NCBI RefSeq assembly: GCF_001649575.2
Contig: NC_051438.1
Coordinates: 28,915,273 to 28,979,272 of the forward strand
Length of the DNA: 64,000 nucleotides
Direction: 5' to 3'
DNA from: Kryptolebias marmoratus
Lineage: Eukaryota; Chordata; Actinopteri; Cyprinodontiformes; Rivulidae
The notes under the pieces were generated by a model, which saw only the letters and a program-made list of their open reading frames with translations, was not told the DNA's origin and did not search any database. Made by a program: the position numbers and the translations under genes. This document shows, one piece after another, positions 62,201 through 64,000 of this stretch (its first letter is position 1; each line of letters starts with the position of its first letter).

Positions 62201-63615
62201 CTGCAGCAGTTCTTAGAAGTGCCTCTTGATCAGTTTGCCTTTAGGTAAAACGTGGCGACTTCACACTGAGACGTTTATTCCAAGTCAAACCCACACCACT
62301 GCAAGGAACTGTGGGGAAGGATTTAACATGCAAATTGTCACAGCTTTTTTATAGCCTCCACTTTTTAAAAACTCTGTTTACACGAGGAAACGTTAAAGAT
62401 TTTCAAATGTTGATTATTGTTGATATTTTTGGCTTATTGCTTTTCTTGCCCAGCTGTATATTTGCTTCAAGGACCCATTTATACTGGATGCAAACTTTGT
62501 TAAAACACATCCTCAGAGTTTCTGTGGCCCCGTTTACACATGGCAGTGAGCTGGTGTGGAAACGACATCAGACTCAAAATTATTTTGTGTTCTTGCCTAA
62601 AAAGCAACTTATGTTTTCATAATTAACATTGAAAAAAATCTATAACAATTGCAGGAGATCGTTTACGTGTAAACAGGGTCTGTAGTTGAAGACGTTTTGC
62701 TTTCATTCAAGGAACTTTTTCAATTCAAAGGAAAAGTGTAGAGCTTCGAGGTGTTGTCTTAATGCCAGCTGAAATCCCATGCAGGTTATTCCCTCCTGAG
62801 GGTCATTAGAGTCTTTGTAAGCCTGGTTTTTGGTCACATTCATGCAGGCGTCCCTGTGATTTTCACTTTAATTCACACCTTCATGCATGTGATCACTAAT
62901 GATTACTTCAGGTTTAAGAGAATCACTTGTTAAAAATTAGAAGTAATGAATGATGCATCCTTCGTGTACTGGTATGTACTCTGTAAGTACATGTGTGTAT
63001 TGCTCTTGATTATAAAAGTAAAGATTACTGTTGCAGCTTCCCAATGCAACAGCACTAAAAGAATTTGCTTTGTTTCAGTAGTATTTGTAACTTTCTCTAC
63101 ATCATGTTTTGTCCCCAGTCTACCCAGCTGACCCGGACTACTATGGACGTCCAACGGTCCAGGAGTTCCCCCAGTTTGACATTGTAGAGGACAGCTACTC
63201 CACGTCTACTGTGGATTCTCGCAGGAACTCTCGGTTTGGTGGGTTCCCATTCCCACTGGACCGCTGTGACCGCCGCGCACCCCTGCCCCCGTGCTACAGC
63301 AACCAGAATCTGGACGACTTCTTGGGTCCGGACGGGCTTCCTCTCCCCAGCTCTCAGTGTCCGAACGAGTACACCGCCATCAGCTACTACCCCACGCAGC
63401 ACACACGCAGCCTCGACAACGTCACAGGAGGCTACAAGAGGCTCAGCATGCGTCTCAGCGTGGCCATGCCGTCTTACGCAGAGCAGGCCAGCCCGCCTTC
63501 AGCACCGAACGCCGCCCAGCCTCAAACTCGAGCCGCAGGGCAGAACCCGTGTCACTACGACGGGACAAGCATGGTGGGGAGTGATTATGGAAGCTGTGAA
63601 GAGGTCATGTTTTAA
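1203..63615 (+). CDS. fat2: FAT2-like atypical cadherin gene, 24 exons, 5' end outside window
   Basis: Giant single-pass adhesion protein of the FAT family. Family knowledge: FAT2 acts at cell-cell contacts and leading edges and through its tail on the cytoskeleton. Joined exons: 1203-1413, 11610-11749, 12439-12501, 13752-13964, 14560-14770, 15379-19046, 20095-20488, 21904-22103, 22485-22638, 23386-23619, 26554-26943, 33502-33713, 34799-34936, 35012-35155, 38974-39171, 40243-40843, 40927-41127, 45179-45336, 49791-50232, 52182-52335, 55531-55630, 55712-55860, 56153-56412, 63119-63615. All introns are GT-AG, all phases agree, total 9,132 nt. Domain order: cadherin repeats (residues 1 to about 2290), pre-LamG segment, LamG (about 2458-2640), two EGFs plus a partial third, TM (about 2750-2772), tail to 3043. 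The FAT2 call rests on no EGF before LamG, one LamG, few EGFs, and the C-terminus [12 protein letters not shown]. Roughly 1,300 N-terminal residues, with signal peptide and promoter, lie upstream. FAT3 or FAT1 is the alternative, much less likely. Confidence 0.93.
1840..1931. repeat. Short inverted repeat, possible MITE core
   Basis: The left arm at 1840-1861 (cctgactctgtgttaaaagg followed by more G) pairs with the right arm at 1912-1931 (ccccttttaacacagtcagg) apart from a small bulge, leaving a loop of about 50 bp. Similar words (gtgtgagt, gaggtgca, aggtgcaa) recur just outside the arms. This looks like an eroded foldback element; the family is unknown. Confidence 0.55.
2060..2275 (+). repeat. 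Degenerate minisatellite of about 20-25 bp units
   Basis: Variants of the words 'aaagtagcaaaaggct' and 'agctaaaagt' recur irregularly about eight to ten times. The units differ by substitutions and small indels, so the array is old. Confidence 0.65.
8975..9122. repeat. Dispersed teleost repeat (short-interspersed type)
   Basis: Contains 'ataaagcacctttcgaatct', 'gtccaaggacactggcac', 'gggatcaaacctgcgatcct' and ends 'ccactgagccaaa'. This order (small-caption start, 'caaggacact', 'aaccxxxgaccct', 'actgagcca') is that of a very common fish interspersed repeat. I assign it by memory of the pattern and cannot name the subfamily. Confidence 0.55.
10512..10738. mobile_element. Palindromic non-autonomous DNA transposon (hAT-like MITE)
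   Basis: Imperfect terminal inverted repeats face each other: 'cctgcatgttttagatgcat' on the left against 'ggagcagaaacacctaaaac' on the right, with 'aatcacctggtttaaatgg' against 'ccatctgaatcaggtgtgtt'. The words 'catgttttagatg' and 'atcaggtgtgttggagcag' are hallmarks of an abundant palindromic fish MITE. There is no coding capacity. Confidence 0.65.
11610..11749 (+). CDS. fat2: fat2 exon 2: cadherin repeat 13, middle
   Basis: Residues 71-117, phase 1 in and phase 0 out, donor GTCAGG. The split Gly codon (G from 1413, GA here) gives [13 protein letters not shown]. The piece carries the usual cadherin core '[10 protein letters not shown]...[10 protein letters not shown]'. The acceptor has a long T tract before CTCTCAG. 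Fit to family is clear. Confidence 0.92.
11750..12438 (+). other. Intron (689 bp)
   Basis: AT-rich intron sequence. I see no repeat family or exon in it. Confidence 0.8.
12439..12501 (+). CDS. fat2: fat2 exon 3: 21-codon linker between cadherin repeats 13 and 14
   Basis: Residues 118-138, phase 0 to 0, only 63 bp. It encodes [20 protein letters not shown] plus Glu: the last strand, an atypical linker DMNEHRPAF in place of DxNDNxPxF, and the first strand of the next repeat. His instead of Asn/Asp in the linker is also typical of this position in FAT proteins. Flanked by CTCTGCAG and GTGAGA. Confidence 0.9.
12502..13751 (+). other. Intron (1,250 bp)
   Basis: AT-rich with short poly-A and poly-T runs. 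No exon or recognised repeat is visible. It ends 'ttgtgtctttaag', a TAAG acceptor in place of the usual CAG. Confidence 0.8.
13752..13964 (+). CDS. fat2: fat2 exon 4: cadherin repeat 14
   Basis: Residues 139-209, phase 0 to 0, 213 bp. It encodes [20 protein letters not shown] through [12 protein letters not shown], with the PED start motif, the DAD-like 'QDADPKSKL' calcium motif and 'LDFET' (the LDxE calcium motif with Thr after Glu). Donor is GTAACC. Confidence 0.92.
13965..14559 (+). other. Intron (595 bp)
   Basis: AT-rich, nothing recognised. Ends 'catgaactcttcag'. Confidence 0.8.
14560..14770 (+). CDS. fat2: fat2 exon 5: end of cadherin repeat 14, start of 15
   Basis: Residues 210-279 plus one base, 211 bp, phase 0 to 1, the same size and phase as exon 1. 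It encodes [20 protein letters not shown], the linker DCNDHSPAF and the opening of repeat 15 with [18 protein letters not shown]. The sequence [13 protein letters not shown] closely follows a FAT signature at this place. Donor GTGAGC. Confidence 0.93.
14771..15378 (+). other. Intron (608 bp)
   Basis: No recognised element. It ends 'cttcctttttccctgcag', a strong acceptor ahead of the giant exon. Confidence 0.8.
15379..19046 (+). CDS. fat2: fat2 giant exon 6: eleven complete cadherin repeats
   Basis: Residues 280-1502 from one uninterrupted 3,668 bp exon, phase 1 in (Gly split with 14770), phase 0 out at GTGAGA. FAT1, FAT2 and FAT3 share such an exon, so this is a strong family marker. It holds the end of repeat 15 ([17 protein letters not shown]), complete repeats 16-26 and the start of 27 ([17 protein letters not shown]). 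Calcium linkers [56 protein letters not shown] and DVNDNQPVF alternate with linkers lacking the motif: [24 protein letters not shown] and PPEVPLPKF. Several NxS/T sites suggest N-glycosylation. The open frame continues past the donor to a stop at 19139, which is intronic read-through. Third-position GC is clearly lower than in the exons that follow. Confidence 0.97.
19047..20094 (+). other. Intron (1,048 bp)
   Basis: AT-rich intron with no recognised repeat. Ends 'gtttgaactttcag'. The minus-strand open frame of about 100 codons inside it has no recognisable similarity. Confidence 0.8.
20095..20488 (+). CDS. fat2: fat2 exon 7: cadherin repeats 27 (rest) and 28 (start)
   Basis: Residues 1503-1633 plus one base, 394 bp, phase 0 to 1. 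It begins [20 protein letters not shown], runs through '[20 protein letters not shown]' (the usual LDxE calcium motif replaced by TDCE, adding a cysteine), linker DQNDNPPKF, and repeat 28 start [14 protein letters not shown]. Much more GC-rich than the giant exon. Donor GTGTGT. Confidence 0.94.
20489..21903 (+). other. Intron (1,415 bp) with L2-like repeat
   Basis: The first kilobase is AT-rich and unrecognised; the last 450 bp holds the LINE-derived repeat at 21452-21780. Ends 'ctttgtcgtacccacag'. Confidence 0.8.
21452..21780 (+). mobile_element. L2-like LINE 3' end, fish interspersed repeat
   Basis: The run 'atccatctatccattttctt', 'gacaggggacaccctgtaca', 'ggtcacatgtccatcacaga', 'ggtctttgggagggaaccag', 'agtacccggagtaaaccca' and 'ctgtgaggcaacagctctta' followed by 'ccactgccccaccatgccg' is the order found in one of the commonest fish interspersed repeats, usually classed with L2-type LINE ends. 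It is diverged and non-coding. A minus-orientation copy lies at 24820-25016. Confidence 0.7.
21904..22103 (+). CDS. fat2: fat2 exon 8: cadherin repeat 28, end
   Basis: Residues 1634-1700, phase 1 to 0, 200 bp. The split Asp codon gives [20 protein letters not shown], closely matching the FAT 'GGDPLGQF' signature, then [18 protein letters not shown] and the calcium linker DINDNSPV followed by Cys instead of the usual Phe. Donor GTAACT. Confidence 0.94.
22104..22484 (+). other. Intron (381 bp)
   Basis: Unique-looking sequence with nothing recognised. Ends 'ctctggttccag'. Confidence 0.8.
22485..22638 (+). CDS. fat2: fat2 exon 9: cadherin repeat 29, first half
   Basis: Residues 1701-1751 plus one base, phase 0 to 1, 154 bp. 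It encodes [20 protein letters not shown], the calcium motif [16 protein letters not shown], and FHLEQRT. Donor GTATGA. The repeat is finished by exon 10. Confidence 0.93.
22639..23385 (+). other. Intron (747 bp) with a two-copy tandem duplication
   Basis: Contains the approximate duplication at 22908-23145 and a short (AAGTG)n-like run at 22855-22875. No exon candidates. Ends 'ccgctctccccag'. Confidence 0.8.
22908..23145. repeat. Approximate tandem duplication, unit about 105-135 bp
   Basis: The words 'taatagtatgattggtata' and 'actttcctctaagaggaa' plus 'catttaaac/catttgaac' occur in the same order twice, at about 22914 and 22970, then at about 23018 and 23115. The copies differ in internal indels. 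Confidence 0.75.
23386..23619 (+). CDS. fat2: fat2 exon 10: end of cadherin repeat 29, start of 30
   Basis: Residues 1752-1829 plus one base, phase 1 to 1, 234 bp. It encodes [39 protein letters not shown], calcium linker DMNDNPPHF and the start [18 protein letters not shown] with NTT glycosylation site. 'ATDGGGRxCQA' is a close FAT-family match. Donor GTGAGC. Strongly GC-rich. Confidence 0.94.
24425..24565 (+). mobile_element. SINE-like interspersed repeat fragment
   Basis: The head 'gggcagtggtagctcggggg' and 'taggttagagcccaggttgg' looks tRNA-like, followed by 'aggaggggcatccggcataa' and 'caattgccaaatctttcgtg', a body common in vertebrate interspersed repeats. Promoter boxes are too eroded to call with confidence, and no intact tRNA can be folded. 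Confidence 0.45.
24820..25016 (-). mobile_element. L2-like LINE 3' end, minus orientation
   Basis: Reads on the minus strand as the same family as 21452-21780: on plus it shows 'gctgtcgcctcacattaaga', 'tctgtgtgcatgagagggtt', 'tgtgatggacctgtgaccta' and 'tccagggtgtcctctgcct', the reverse complement of the L2-like block order. Diverged and non-coding. Confidence 0.65.
26554..26943 (+). CDS. fat2: fat2 exon 11: cadherin repeats 30 (rest) and 31 (start)
   Basis: Residues 1830-1959 plus one base, 390 bp, phase 1 to 1. Encodes [20 protein letters not shown] through [17 protein letters not shown] and [20 protein letters not shown] to FLLDSRT. The linker here is SLDDYQPVF in place of DxNDNxPxF, so part of the calcium site is altered. 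The sixth segment '[11 protein letters not shown]' also lacks the LDxE motif. GC-rich. Donor GTAGGA. Confidence 0.93.
26944..33501 (+). other. 6.6 kb intron
   Basis: Mostly AT-rich unique-looking sequence with many short A/T runs. The last part carries a degraded DNA transposon piece at 33003-33385. A short CA-rich patch lies at about 32000-32020. I found no exon, RNA gene or nested gene on either strand; open frames are short and unrecognised. Confidence 0.75.
33003..33385. mobile_element. Degraded Tc1/mariner-like or related DNA transposon remnant
   Basis: 'gcaaaagtattcatccctct' near 33013, 'gatgtattcagccccctaaa' near 33188 and 'gaggttcaggctttgaccgg' near 33347 occur in the order and spacing of a widespread fish DNA transposon with 'caaaagtattcatacccctt' ends. 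The copy is decayed and carries no frame. The superfamily assignment is tentative. Confidence 0.5.
33502..33713 (+). CDS. fat2: fat2 exon 12: end of cadherin repeat 31, start of 32
   Basis: Residues 1960-2030, 212 bp, phase 1 to 0. Encodes [20 protein letters not shown], the calcium linker DANDNPPVF and [20 protein letters not shown]. Donor GTAAGA. This exon confirms the long 6.6 kb intron, because repeat 31 is completed exactly in frame. Confidence 0.94.
33714..34798 (+). other. Intron (1,085 bp)
   Basis: AT-rich with nothing recognised; ends 'cacctacctccag'. Confidence 0.8.
34799..34936 (+). CDS. fat2: fat2 exon 13: cadherin repeat 32, middle
   Basis: Residues 2031-2076, 138 bp, phase 0 to 0. 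Encodes [20 protein letters not shown] and [14 protein letters not shown], with intact DLDG and LDREE calcium motifs. Donor GTCAGT. It is followed by a 75 bp intron. Confidence 0.94.
34937..35011 (+). other. Very short intron (75 bp)
   Basis: GTCAGT to CTCCGCAG. Typical minimal teleost intron. It contains an in-frame stop, so it must be spliced for repeat 32 to continue. Confidence 0.9.
35012..35155 (+). CDS. fat2: fat2 exon 14: end of cadherin repeat 32, start of 33
   Basis: Residues 2077-2124, 144 bp, phase 0 to 0. Encodes [20 protein letters not shown], calcium linker DVNDNKPVF and [10 protein letters not shown], the first strand of repeat 33. Donor GTACGC. Confidence 0.94.
35156..38973 (+). 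other. Intron (3,818 bp)
   Basis: Mostly unique-looking AT-rich sequence. A fragment at about 37925-37965 ('gcgggcaatatgcatttctt' then 'caaggaag') matches the end of the dispersed family seen at 39232-39572. No exon is needed or seen. Confidence 0.75.
38974..39171 (+). CDS. fat2: fat2 exon 15: cadherin repeat 33, middle
   Basis: Residues 2125-2190, 198 bp, phase 0 to 0. Encodes [39 protein letters not shown] and [20 protein letters not shown]. The 'NGPPFxF' word and the missing LDxE motif are FAT-family features of this repeat. Donor GTAAAA. Confidence 0.94.
39172..40242 (+). other. Intron (1,071 bp) with dispersed repeat copy
   Basis: Its first 400 bp carries a copy of the dispersed family (39232-39572). 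The remainder is unrecognised. Ends 'catttttttttcttcag'. Confidence 0.8.
39232..39572 (+). repeat. Dispersed repeat family A, copy 1
   Basis: Ordered landmarks: 'gttagcaaaatatctcatga', 'tttcaatgaaactttcttaa', 'gagtcaatccagttcaagat' plus 'ggc', 'tattgaagtaaaatttgatg' and 'gcgatatgcatcccttcaag' plus 'gaacgctag'. The same landmarks in the same order are found at 50863-51231, partly at 42835-42986 and, reversed, at 58818-59100. Non-coding; a non-autonomous element of unknown class. Confidence 0.75.
40243..40843 (+). CDS. fat2: fat2 exon 16: end of cadherin 33, last cadherin repeat, pre-LamG segment
   Basis: Residues 2191-2390 plus one base, 601 bp, phase 0 to 1. Finishes repeat 33 ([20 protein letters not shown]), then the last, degenerate repeat opening [20 protein letters not shown] with HASDQD and [14 protein letters not shown]. 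After it comes the membrane-proximal segment conserved in FAT1-3: [20 protein letters not shown] and the amphipathic [19 protein letters not shown]. Its fold is not certain to me (SEA-like has been considered for such segments, but that is inference). Donor GTGAGC. Confidence 0.95.
40844..40926 (+). other. Short intron (83 bp)
   Basis: GTGAGC to TGATGCAG with a weak pyrimidine tract. Continuing through it in frame soon meets a stop and loses the Cys-rich segment, so splicing is required. Confidence 0.85.
40927..41127 (+). CDS. fat2: fat2 exon 17: Cys-rich pre-laminin-G segment
   Basis: Residues 2391-2457 plus one base, 201 bp, phase 1 to 1. Encodes [20 protein letters not shown], then [11 protein letters not shown] and, after [24 protein letters not shown]. 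In FAT1 and FAT3 an EGF-like domain follows at this place; here the chain goes directly into laminin G (CN-ESALRF), as in FAT2. Donor GTACGT, followed 26 bp later by a long (TG)n. Confidence 0.93.
41154..41199 (+). repeat. (TG)n microsatellite, 23 units, next to a splice donor
   Basis: An uninterrupted TG run starts 26 bp after the exon 17 donor. Transcribed as (UG)23 it would be a strong binding site for UG-repeat binding proteins such as TDP-43 and CELF family members; an effect on splicing is inference. It also creates spurious VCVCV frames. Confidence 0.97.
41938..42180 (+). mobile_element. Degraded LINE, segment after reverse transcriptase (L2-like)
   Basis: In mixed frames the plus strand reads like the fish L2-type post-RT segment: 'aacaactctgctgcacgtct' (NNSAARL), 'gaccacatcaccccagtttt' (DHITPVL), 'ttttgcaccagttattttac' and 'caggagcactgagatcctgc' (the ALRS word). 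Stops and frameshifts make it a dead fragment. Clade is inferred by pattern. Confidence 0.6.
42835..42986 (+). repeat. Dispersed repeat family A, copy 2 (5' part)
   Basis: Landmarks 'tatgagccactggacaaact', 'ttaatgaaacttttagaaat', 'gagtcaatccaattcaagat' plus 'ggc' match copies 1 and 3. Homology stops exactly where the foldback element begins, suggesting the foldback inserted into or replaced the rest of this copy. Confidence 0.7.
42987..43914. mobile_element. Foldback (long inverted repeat) element, 0.93 kb
   Basis: Left arm 42987-43460 and right arm 43581-43914 are near-perfect reverse complements, separated by a 120 bp loop. Outermost pairing is cttgtgctcaaaattcatgc with gcatgaattttgagcacaag; innermost is 'cttctggtttgagga' with 'tcctcaaaccagaag'. 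The arms differ in length because a 20 bp tandem array in the left arm is expanded (43121-43360) relative to the right (about 43684-43765). There is no coding capacity. It looks like a non-autonomous foldback DNA transposon; no clear target-site duplication is visible. Confidence 0.85.
43121..43360 (+). repeat. 20 bp minisatellite with 60 bp higher-order period
   Basis: The unit is atgttaaatctaaatgttaa. Every third unit is a variant ending 'attat', so 43141-43200 and 43201-43260 are identical 60-mers and 43261-43320 differs only in its last unit. The array sits within the left arm of the foldback element. Confidence 0.95.
45179..45336 (+). CDS. fat2: fat2 exon 18: laminin G domain, first third
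   Basis: Residues 2458-2510, 158 bp, phase 1 to 0. Encodes [20 protein letters not shown] and [20 protein letters not shown], the first strands of a laminin G sandwich (F-x-L-x-L-R-F-K-T with G-L-I). The acceptor TTTCAG at 45178 was preferred to the AG two bases later because it keeps the frame. Donor GTTTGT. Confidence 0.93.
45337..49790 (+). other. Intron (4,454 bp)
   Basis: Mostly high-complexity, repeat-poor sequence apart from a reversed family-A fragment at about 47775-47865. The section 48900-49190 is conspicuously non-repetitive and could hold a conserved regulatory element, which is only a guess. No exon candidate needed. Confidence 0.7.
47775..47865 (-). repeat. Dispersed repeat family A, fragment (minus orientation)
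   Basis: On the plus strand it reads 'ctgagagtttcattaaaatc', 'caatggttcatgagataatt' and 'tggtacaaacaaacccatgc', the reverse complement of the family head ('ctcatgaacc', then 'ttaatgaaac'). Confidence 0.6.
49791..50232 (+). CDS. fat2: fat2 exon 19: rest of laminin G and start of EGF 1
   Basis: Residues 2511-2657 plus one base, 442 bp, phase 0 to 1. Continues laminin G with [40 protein letters not shown] (the conserved DGxWH word) and [20 protein letters not shown] (conserved GC-L-x-L-N-G end). EGF 1 begins at [20 protein letters not shown]. Donor GTGAGA. Two NxT glycosylation candidates are present (NTT). Confidence 0.95.
50233..52181 (+). other. Intron (1,949 bp) with family-A repeat
   Basis: Contains dispersed family A copy 3 (50863-51231). 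Otherwise unrecognised. Ends 'tttgtttattttgcag'. Confidence 0.8.
50863..51231 (+). repeat. Dispersed repeat family A, copy 3
   Basis: Landmarks in order: 'tgttcatgaaccacttgact', 'gcagtgaatccagttcaaga', 'aatgagctgaaacttgatgt', 'gtagttgtagctcaaaagga', 'gcatgagattgcacaaattg' and 'gggtgatatgcattctttag' with 'aggaatcctagg'. This is the most complete copy in the window. Confidence 0.75.
52182..52335 (+). CDS. fat2: fat2 exon 20: end of EGF 1 and most of EGF 2
   Basis: Residues 2658-2708 plus two bases, 154 bp, phase 1 to 2. Closes EGF 1 ([14 protein letters not shown], giving six cysteines) and encodes EGF 2 from [14 protein letters not shown] to [13 protein letters not shown]; its sixth cysteine lies in the next exon. 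Neither EGF has the calcium-binding D-x-[DN]-E start. Donor GTAGAC. Confidence 0.93.
52336..55530 (+). other. Intron (3,195 bp) with long teleost repeat
   Basis: The first third is occupied by the interspersed repeat at 52495-53590. Downstream is AT-rich and unrecognised, with a short CA-rich patch near 55100. Ends 'tctttaacatttag'. Confidence 0.8.
52495..53590. repeat. Long interspersed percomorph-type repeat (about 1.1 kb)
   Basis: Ordered landmarks: 'actcagttcactttattcat', 'cgggaagaaacctccagcag', 'ctgccttgaccggctggggt', 'gcagcataactaaaggatgg', 'ttatcaaaaaggaaagtctt', 'ctacttttagaaactctagg', 'agcattttggatcaactaat' and 'aattacaatactccagcct'. I recognise this as a repeat seen very often in percomorph fish introns; I cannot assign its class. 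It yields several spurious frames on both strands. Confidence 0.7.
55531..55630 (+). CDS. fat2: fat2 exon 21: end of EGF 2 and truncated third EGF
   Basis: Residues 2709-2742, 100 bp, phase 2 to 0. The split Arg codon is followed by [19 protein letters not shown] and [12 protein letters not shown]. The first Cys completes EGF 2; the next four (VC, HC, DC, HC) form an EGF-like start that stops two cysteines short. Donor GTCAGT. The open frame continues through the next 81 bp into exon 22, so the exact boundary is the least certain of all exons. Confidence 0.82.
55631..55711 (+). other. 81 bp stop-free intron (or retained coding segment)
   Basis: GTCAGT donor and 'tcatcctcttcag' acceptor flank 81 bp (27 codons) with no in-frame stop. 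If retained it would add [20 protein letters not shown] and TCCHPLQ, including three cysteines, between the truncated EGF and the membrane helix. Family structure and size favour it being an intron. Confidence 0.7.
55712..55860 (+). CDS. fat2: fat2 exon 22: transmembrane helix and stop-transfer
   Basis: Residues 2743-2791 plus two bases, 149 bp, phase 0 to 2. [20 protein letters not shown] leads into [10 protein letters not shown], a single hydrophobic helix of about 23 residues, followed by the basic stop-transfer [10 protein letters not shown]. This sets the cadherin and EGF parts outside the cell and the remaining 270 residues inside. Donor GTACGC. Confidence 0.93.
55861..56152 (+). other. 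Intron (292 bp)
   Basis: Nothing recognised; ends 'gctattttccaaccag'. Confidence 0.8.
56153..56412 (+). CDS. fat2: fat2 exon 23: membrane-proximal cytoplasmic tail
   Basis: Residues 2792-2878 plus one base, 260 bp, phase 2 to 1. The split Gly codon leads to [20 protein letters not shown] and, further on, the block [20 protein letters not shown] followed by NGSI and HWDREYE. '[14 protein letters not shown]' plus a following W-D is a conserved cytoplasmic signature of FAT1-3. Ser- and Pro-rich, so a likely scaffold and phosphorylation region (inference). Donor GTGTGT. Confidence 0.94.
57794..57870 (+). other. Possible alternative terminal exon with acidic tail
   Basis: After AG at 57792-57793, joining in phase 1 to exon 23 gives 25 codons ending in [23 protein letters not shown] then VDWKE; 11 of 25 residues are acidic. 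A canonical AATAAA lies at 58119-58124. The acceptor has a poor pyrimidine tract and no frame-preserving donor exists to reach the last exon, so it could only be a terminal exon. Equally it may be chance. Confidence 0.2.
58119..58124 (+). terminator. Intronic AATAAA polyadenylation signal candidate
   Basis: A canonical hexamer in the last intron, 250 bp after the candidate terminal exon stop, with a T-rich stretch at 58135-58142. It would matter only if the alternative terminal exon is used. AATAAA is common by chance in AT-rich introns. Confidence 0.2.
58818..59100 (-). repeat. Dispersed repeat family A, copy in minus orientation
   Basis: On the minus strand the landmarks are in family order: 'gttagcaaaatatctcttgg', 'ttttaatgaaactctcataa', 'agctataactccatcatttt', 'cagatattgagctacagttt', 'gtggtagtagctgagggtca' and 'caatatgccttccttcaagg'. 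Diverged from copies 1 and 3 but collinear. Confidence 0.65.
59222..59271. repeat. Short near-perfect hairpin, 22 bp stem, 4 bp loop
   Basis: Left arm gcctctctttatctgtcgca plus ggaa pairs with right arm ttcctgcgacagataaagag plus gc, with only a two-base bulge (the extra CT) and loop AATG. An outer pairing between 'ctgatca' about 20 bp upstream and 'gatcagg' downstream is possible. It may be a young inverted duplication; function is unknown. Confidence 0.85.
61070..61084 (+). other. Possible 15 nt microexon
   Basis: Preceded by a good pyrimidine tract and acceptor 'atctgtgtcttgcag', the bases AACCAACAGATGTAG followed by GTCTGC keep phase 1 to 1 and would insert five residues (EPTDV) between REYE and VYPAD. 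The alternative donor GTAGGT four bases earlier is stronger but breaks the frame. FAT1 and FAT3 tails are known to have small alternatively spliced inserts, but nothing here proves use. Confidence 0.15.
63119..63615 (+). CDS. fat2: fat2 last exon: C-terminal cytoplasmic tail and stop
   Basis: Residues 2879-3043 and TAA, 497 bp including stop, phase 1 in. Starts [20 protein letters not shown], then [68 protein letters not shown], and ends [12 protein letters not shown]. 'YSNQNL', 'NEYTAISYY' and '[10 protein letters not shown]' are what I remember as FAT2-type tail blocks; FAT1 ends instead in a HTEV-type motif. The terminal VMF could act as a class II PDZ ligand (inference). Alternative-frame ORFs over this exon are shadows of its high GC content. 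Confidence 0.96.
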
Positions 63616-64000
63616 AGCAACACCTATACTACCCAACTATCCCTCCACTCCAAGGCAGCTTAGTGTTCAACATTTCTGAGATGGATCTCTACACCAACTG
63701 AGCTTAGGAGCCTTATTATGAGATCAAATCTTTTTCTTTTACCCTGCAGTCTAATGAACAAGAAAGCACAAGGTAAAATCAGCTCAGACATCTTTGATTT
63801 GTGTGACTTTTAGAGCAATGTCGTCTCACCATGTCGGTGCGGATGGAGCTAATTCAAGACGCTTCAATTACCTCTGCAGGAGAGGTTCAGCAGAAGTTCA
63901 TCTTTTTGTAGAAGAGACTCTGCCAGGAGCGCTCACCGACTCCGTGGGGTCGGGAAATTAGGAGCAGTATTACTGACTTGTCTGTGCACTGTTTGGAAAT
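63616..64000 (+). other. fat2: fat2 3' UTR (partial)
   Basis: The sequence after the stop is non-coding in all frames. I see no AATAAA or ATTAAA before the window ends, so the polyadenylation site is probably beyond 64000. Confidence 0.75.

Larger units (their letters stand above)
56413..63118 (+). other. 6.7 kb last intron
   Basis: Divides the tail-coding exons. Contains two weak alternative-exon candidates (57794-57870 and 61070-61084), a reversed family-A copy at 58818-59100 and a strong short hairpin at 59222-59271. The rest is AT-rich and unrecognised. Ends 'catgttttgtccccag'. Confidence 0.75.

Noticed and set aside
63236..63679. Alternative-frame ORFs of 97-147 codons over the last exon
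   Set aside because: The exon is GC-rich and so lacks stops in other frames; only the frame joined to exon 23 gives the conserved FAT tail.

Overview
This is vertebrate nuclear DNA, almost certainly from a teleost fish. The gene is split into short exons with GT-AG introns, coding density is about 14 percent, and the introns carry fish-type repeats: a Rex3-like LINE end with a GGAT tail, an L2-like LINE end, palindromic MITEs and (TG)n. The repeat content looks percomorph, perhaps killifish-like; that last guess is weak.

The whole window is one plus-strand gene cut off on its 5' side: a FAT-family atypical protocadherin, best matched to FAT2. I could chain 24 exons (1203 to 63615). Every splice phase matches and the joined reading frame is 9,132 nt (3,043 residues plus stop). 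It encodes the end of one cadherin repeat, about 21 more full repeats and a last degenerate one (roughly repeats 12 to 34 if the usual 34-repeat plan holds), a conserved pre-laminin segment, one laminin G domain, two complete EGF-like domains and a truncated third, one membrane helix, and a tail of about 270 residues ending in EEVMF. FAT2 is favoured over FAT1, FAT3 and FAT4 by the absence of an EGF before laminin G, the single laminin G, the low EGF count, the short tail and the C-terminus. Residue numbers below refer to this 3,043-residue fragment.

Layout: 1-1202 is intron with LINE debris; 1203-14770 has five small exons behind a 10.2 kb intron; 15379-19046 is the family's giant exon (3,668 bp, eleven complete cadherin repeats); 20095-40843 has ten exons with the rest of the cadherin stalk; 40927-52335 encodes the pre-laminin Cys-rich piece, laminin G and EGF; 55531-55860 is the juxtamembrane and transmembrane part; 56153-56412 and 63119-63615 encode the cytoplasmic tail. 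The 3' UTR runs off the window.

I found no second gene, RNA gene, CRISPR array or complete autonomous transposon. The most interesting non-coding items are a 0.93 kb near-perfect foldback element with a higher-order 20/60 bp minisatellite in one arm, a dispersed repeat family seeded through at least five introns, a stop-free 81 bp intron next to the membrane helix, and two weakly supported alternative exons in the last intron that could change the cytoplasmic tail. I see no clear sign of an undescribed biological system.
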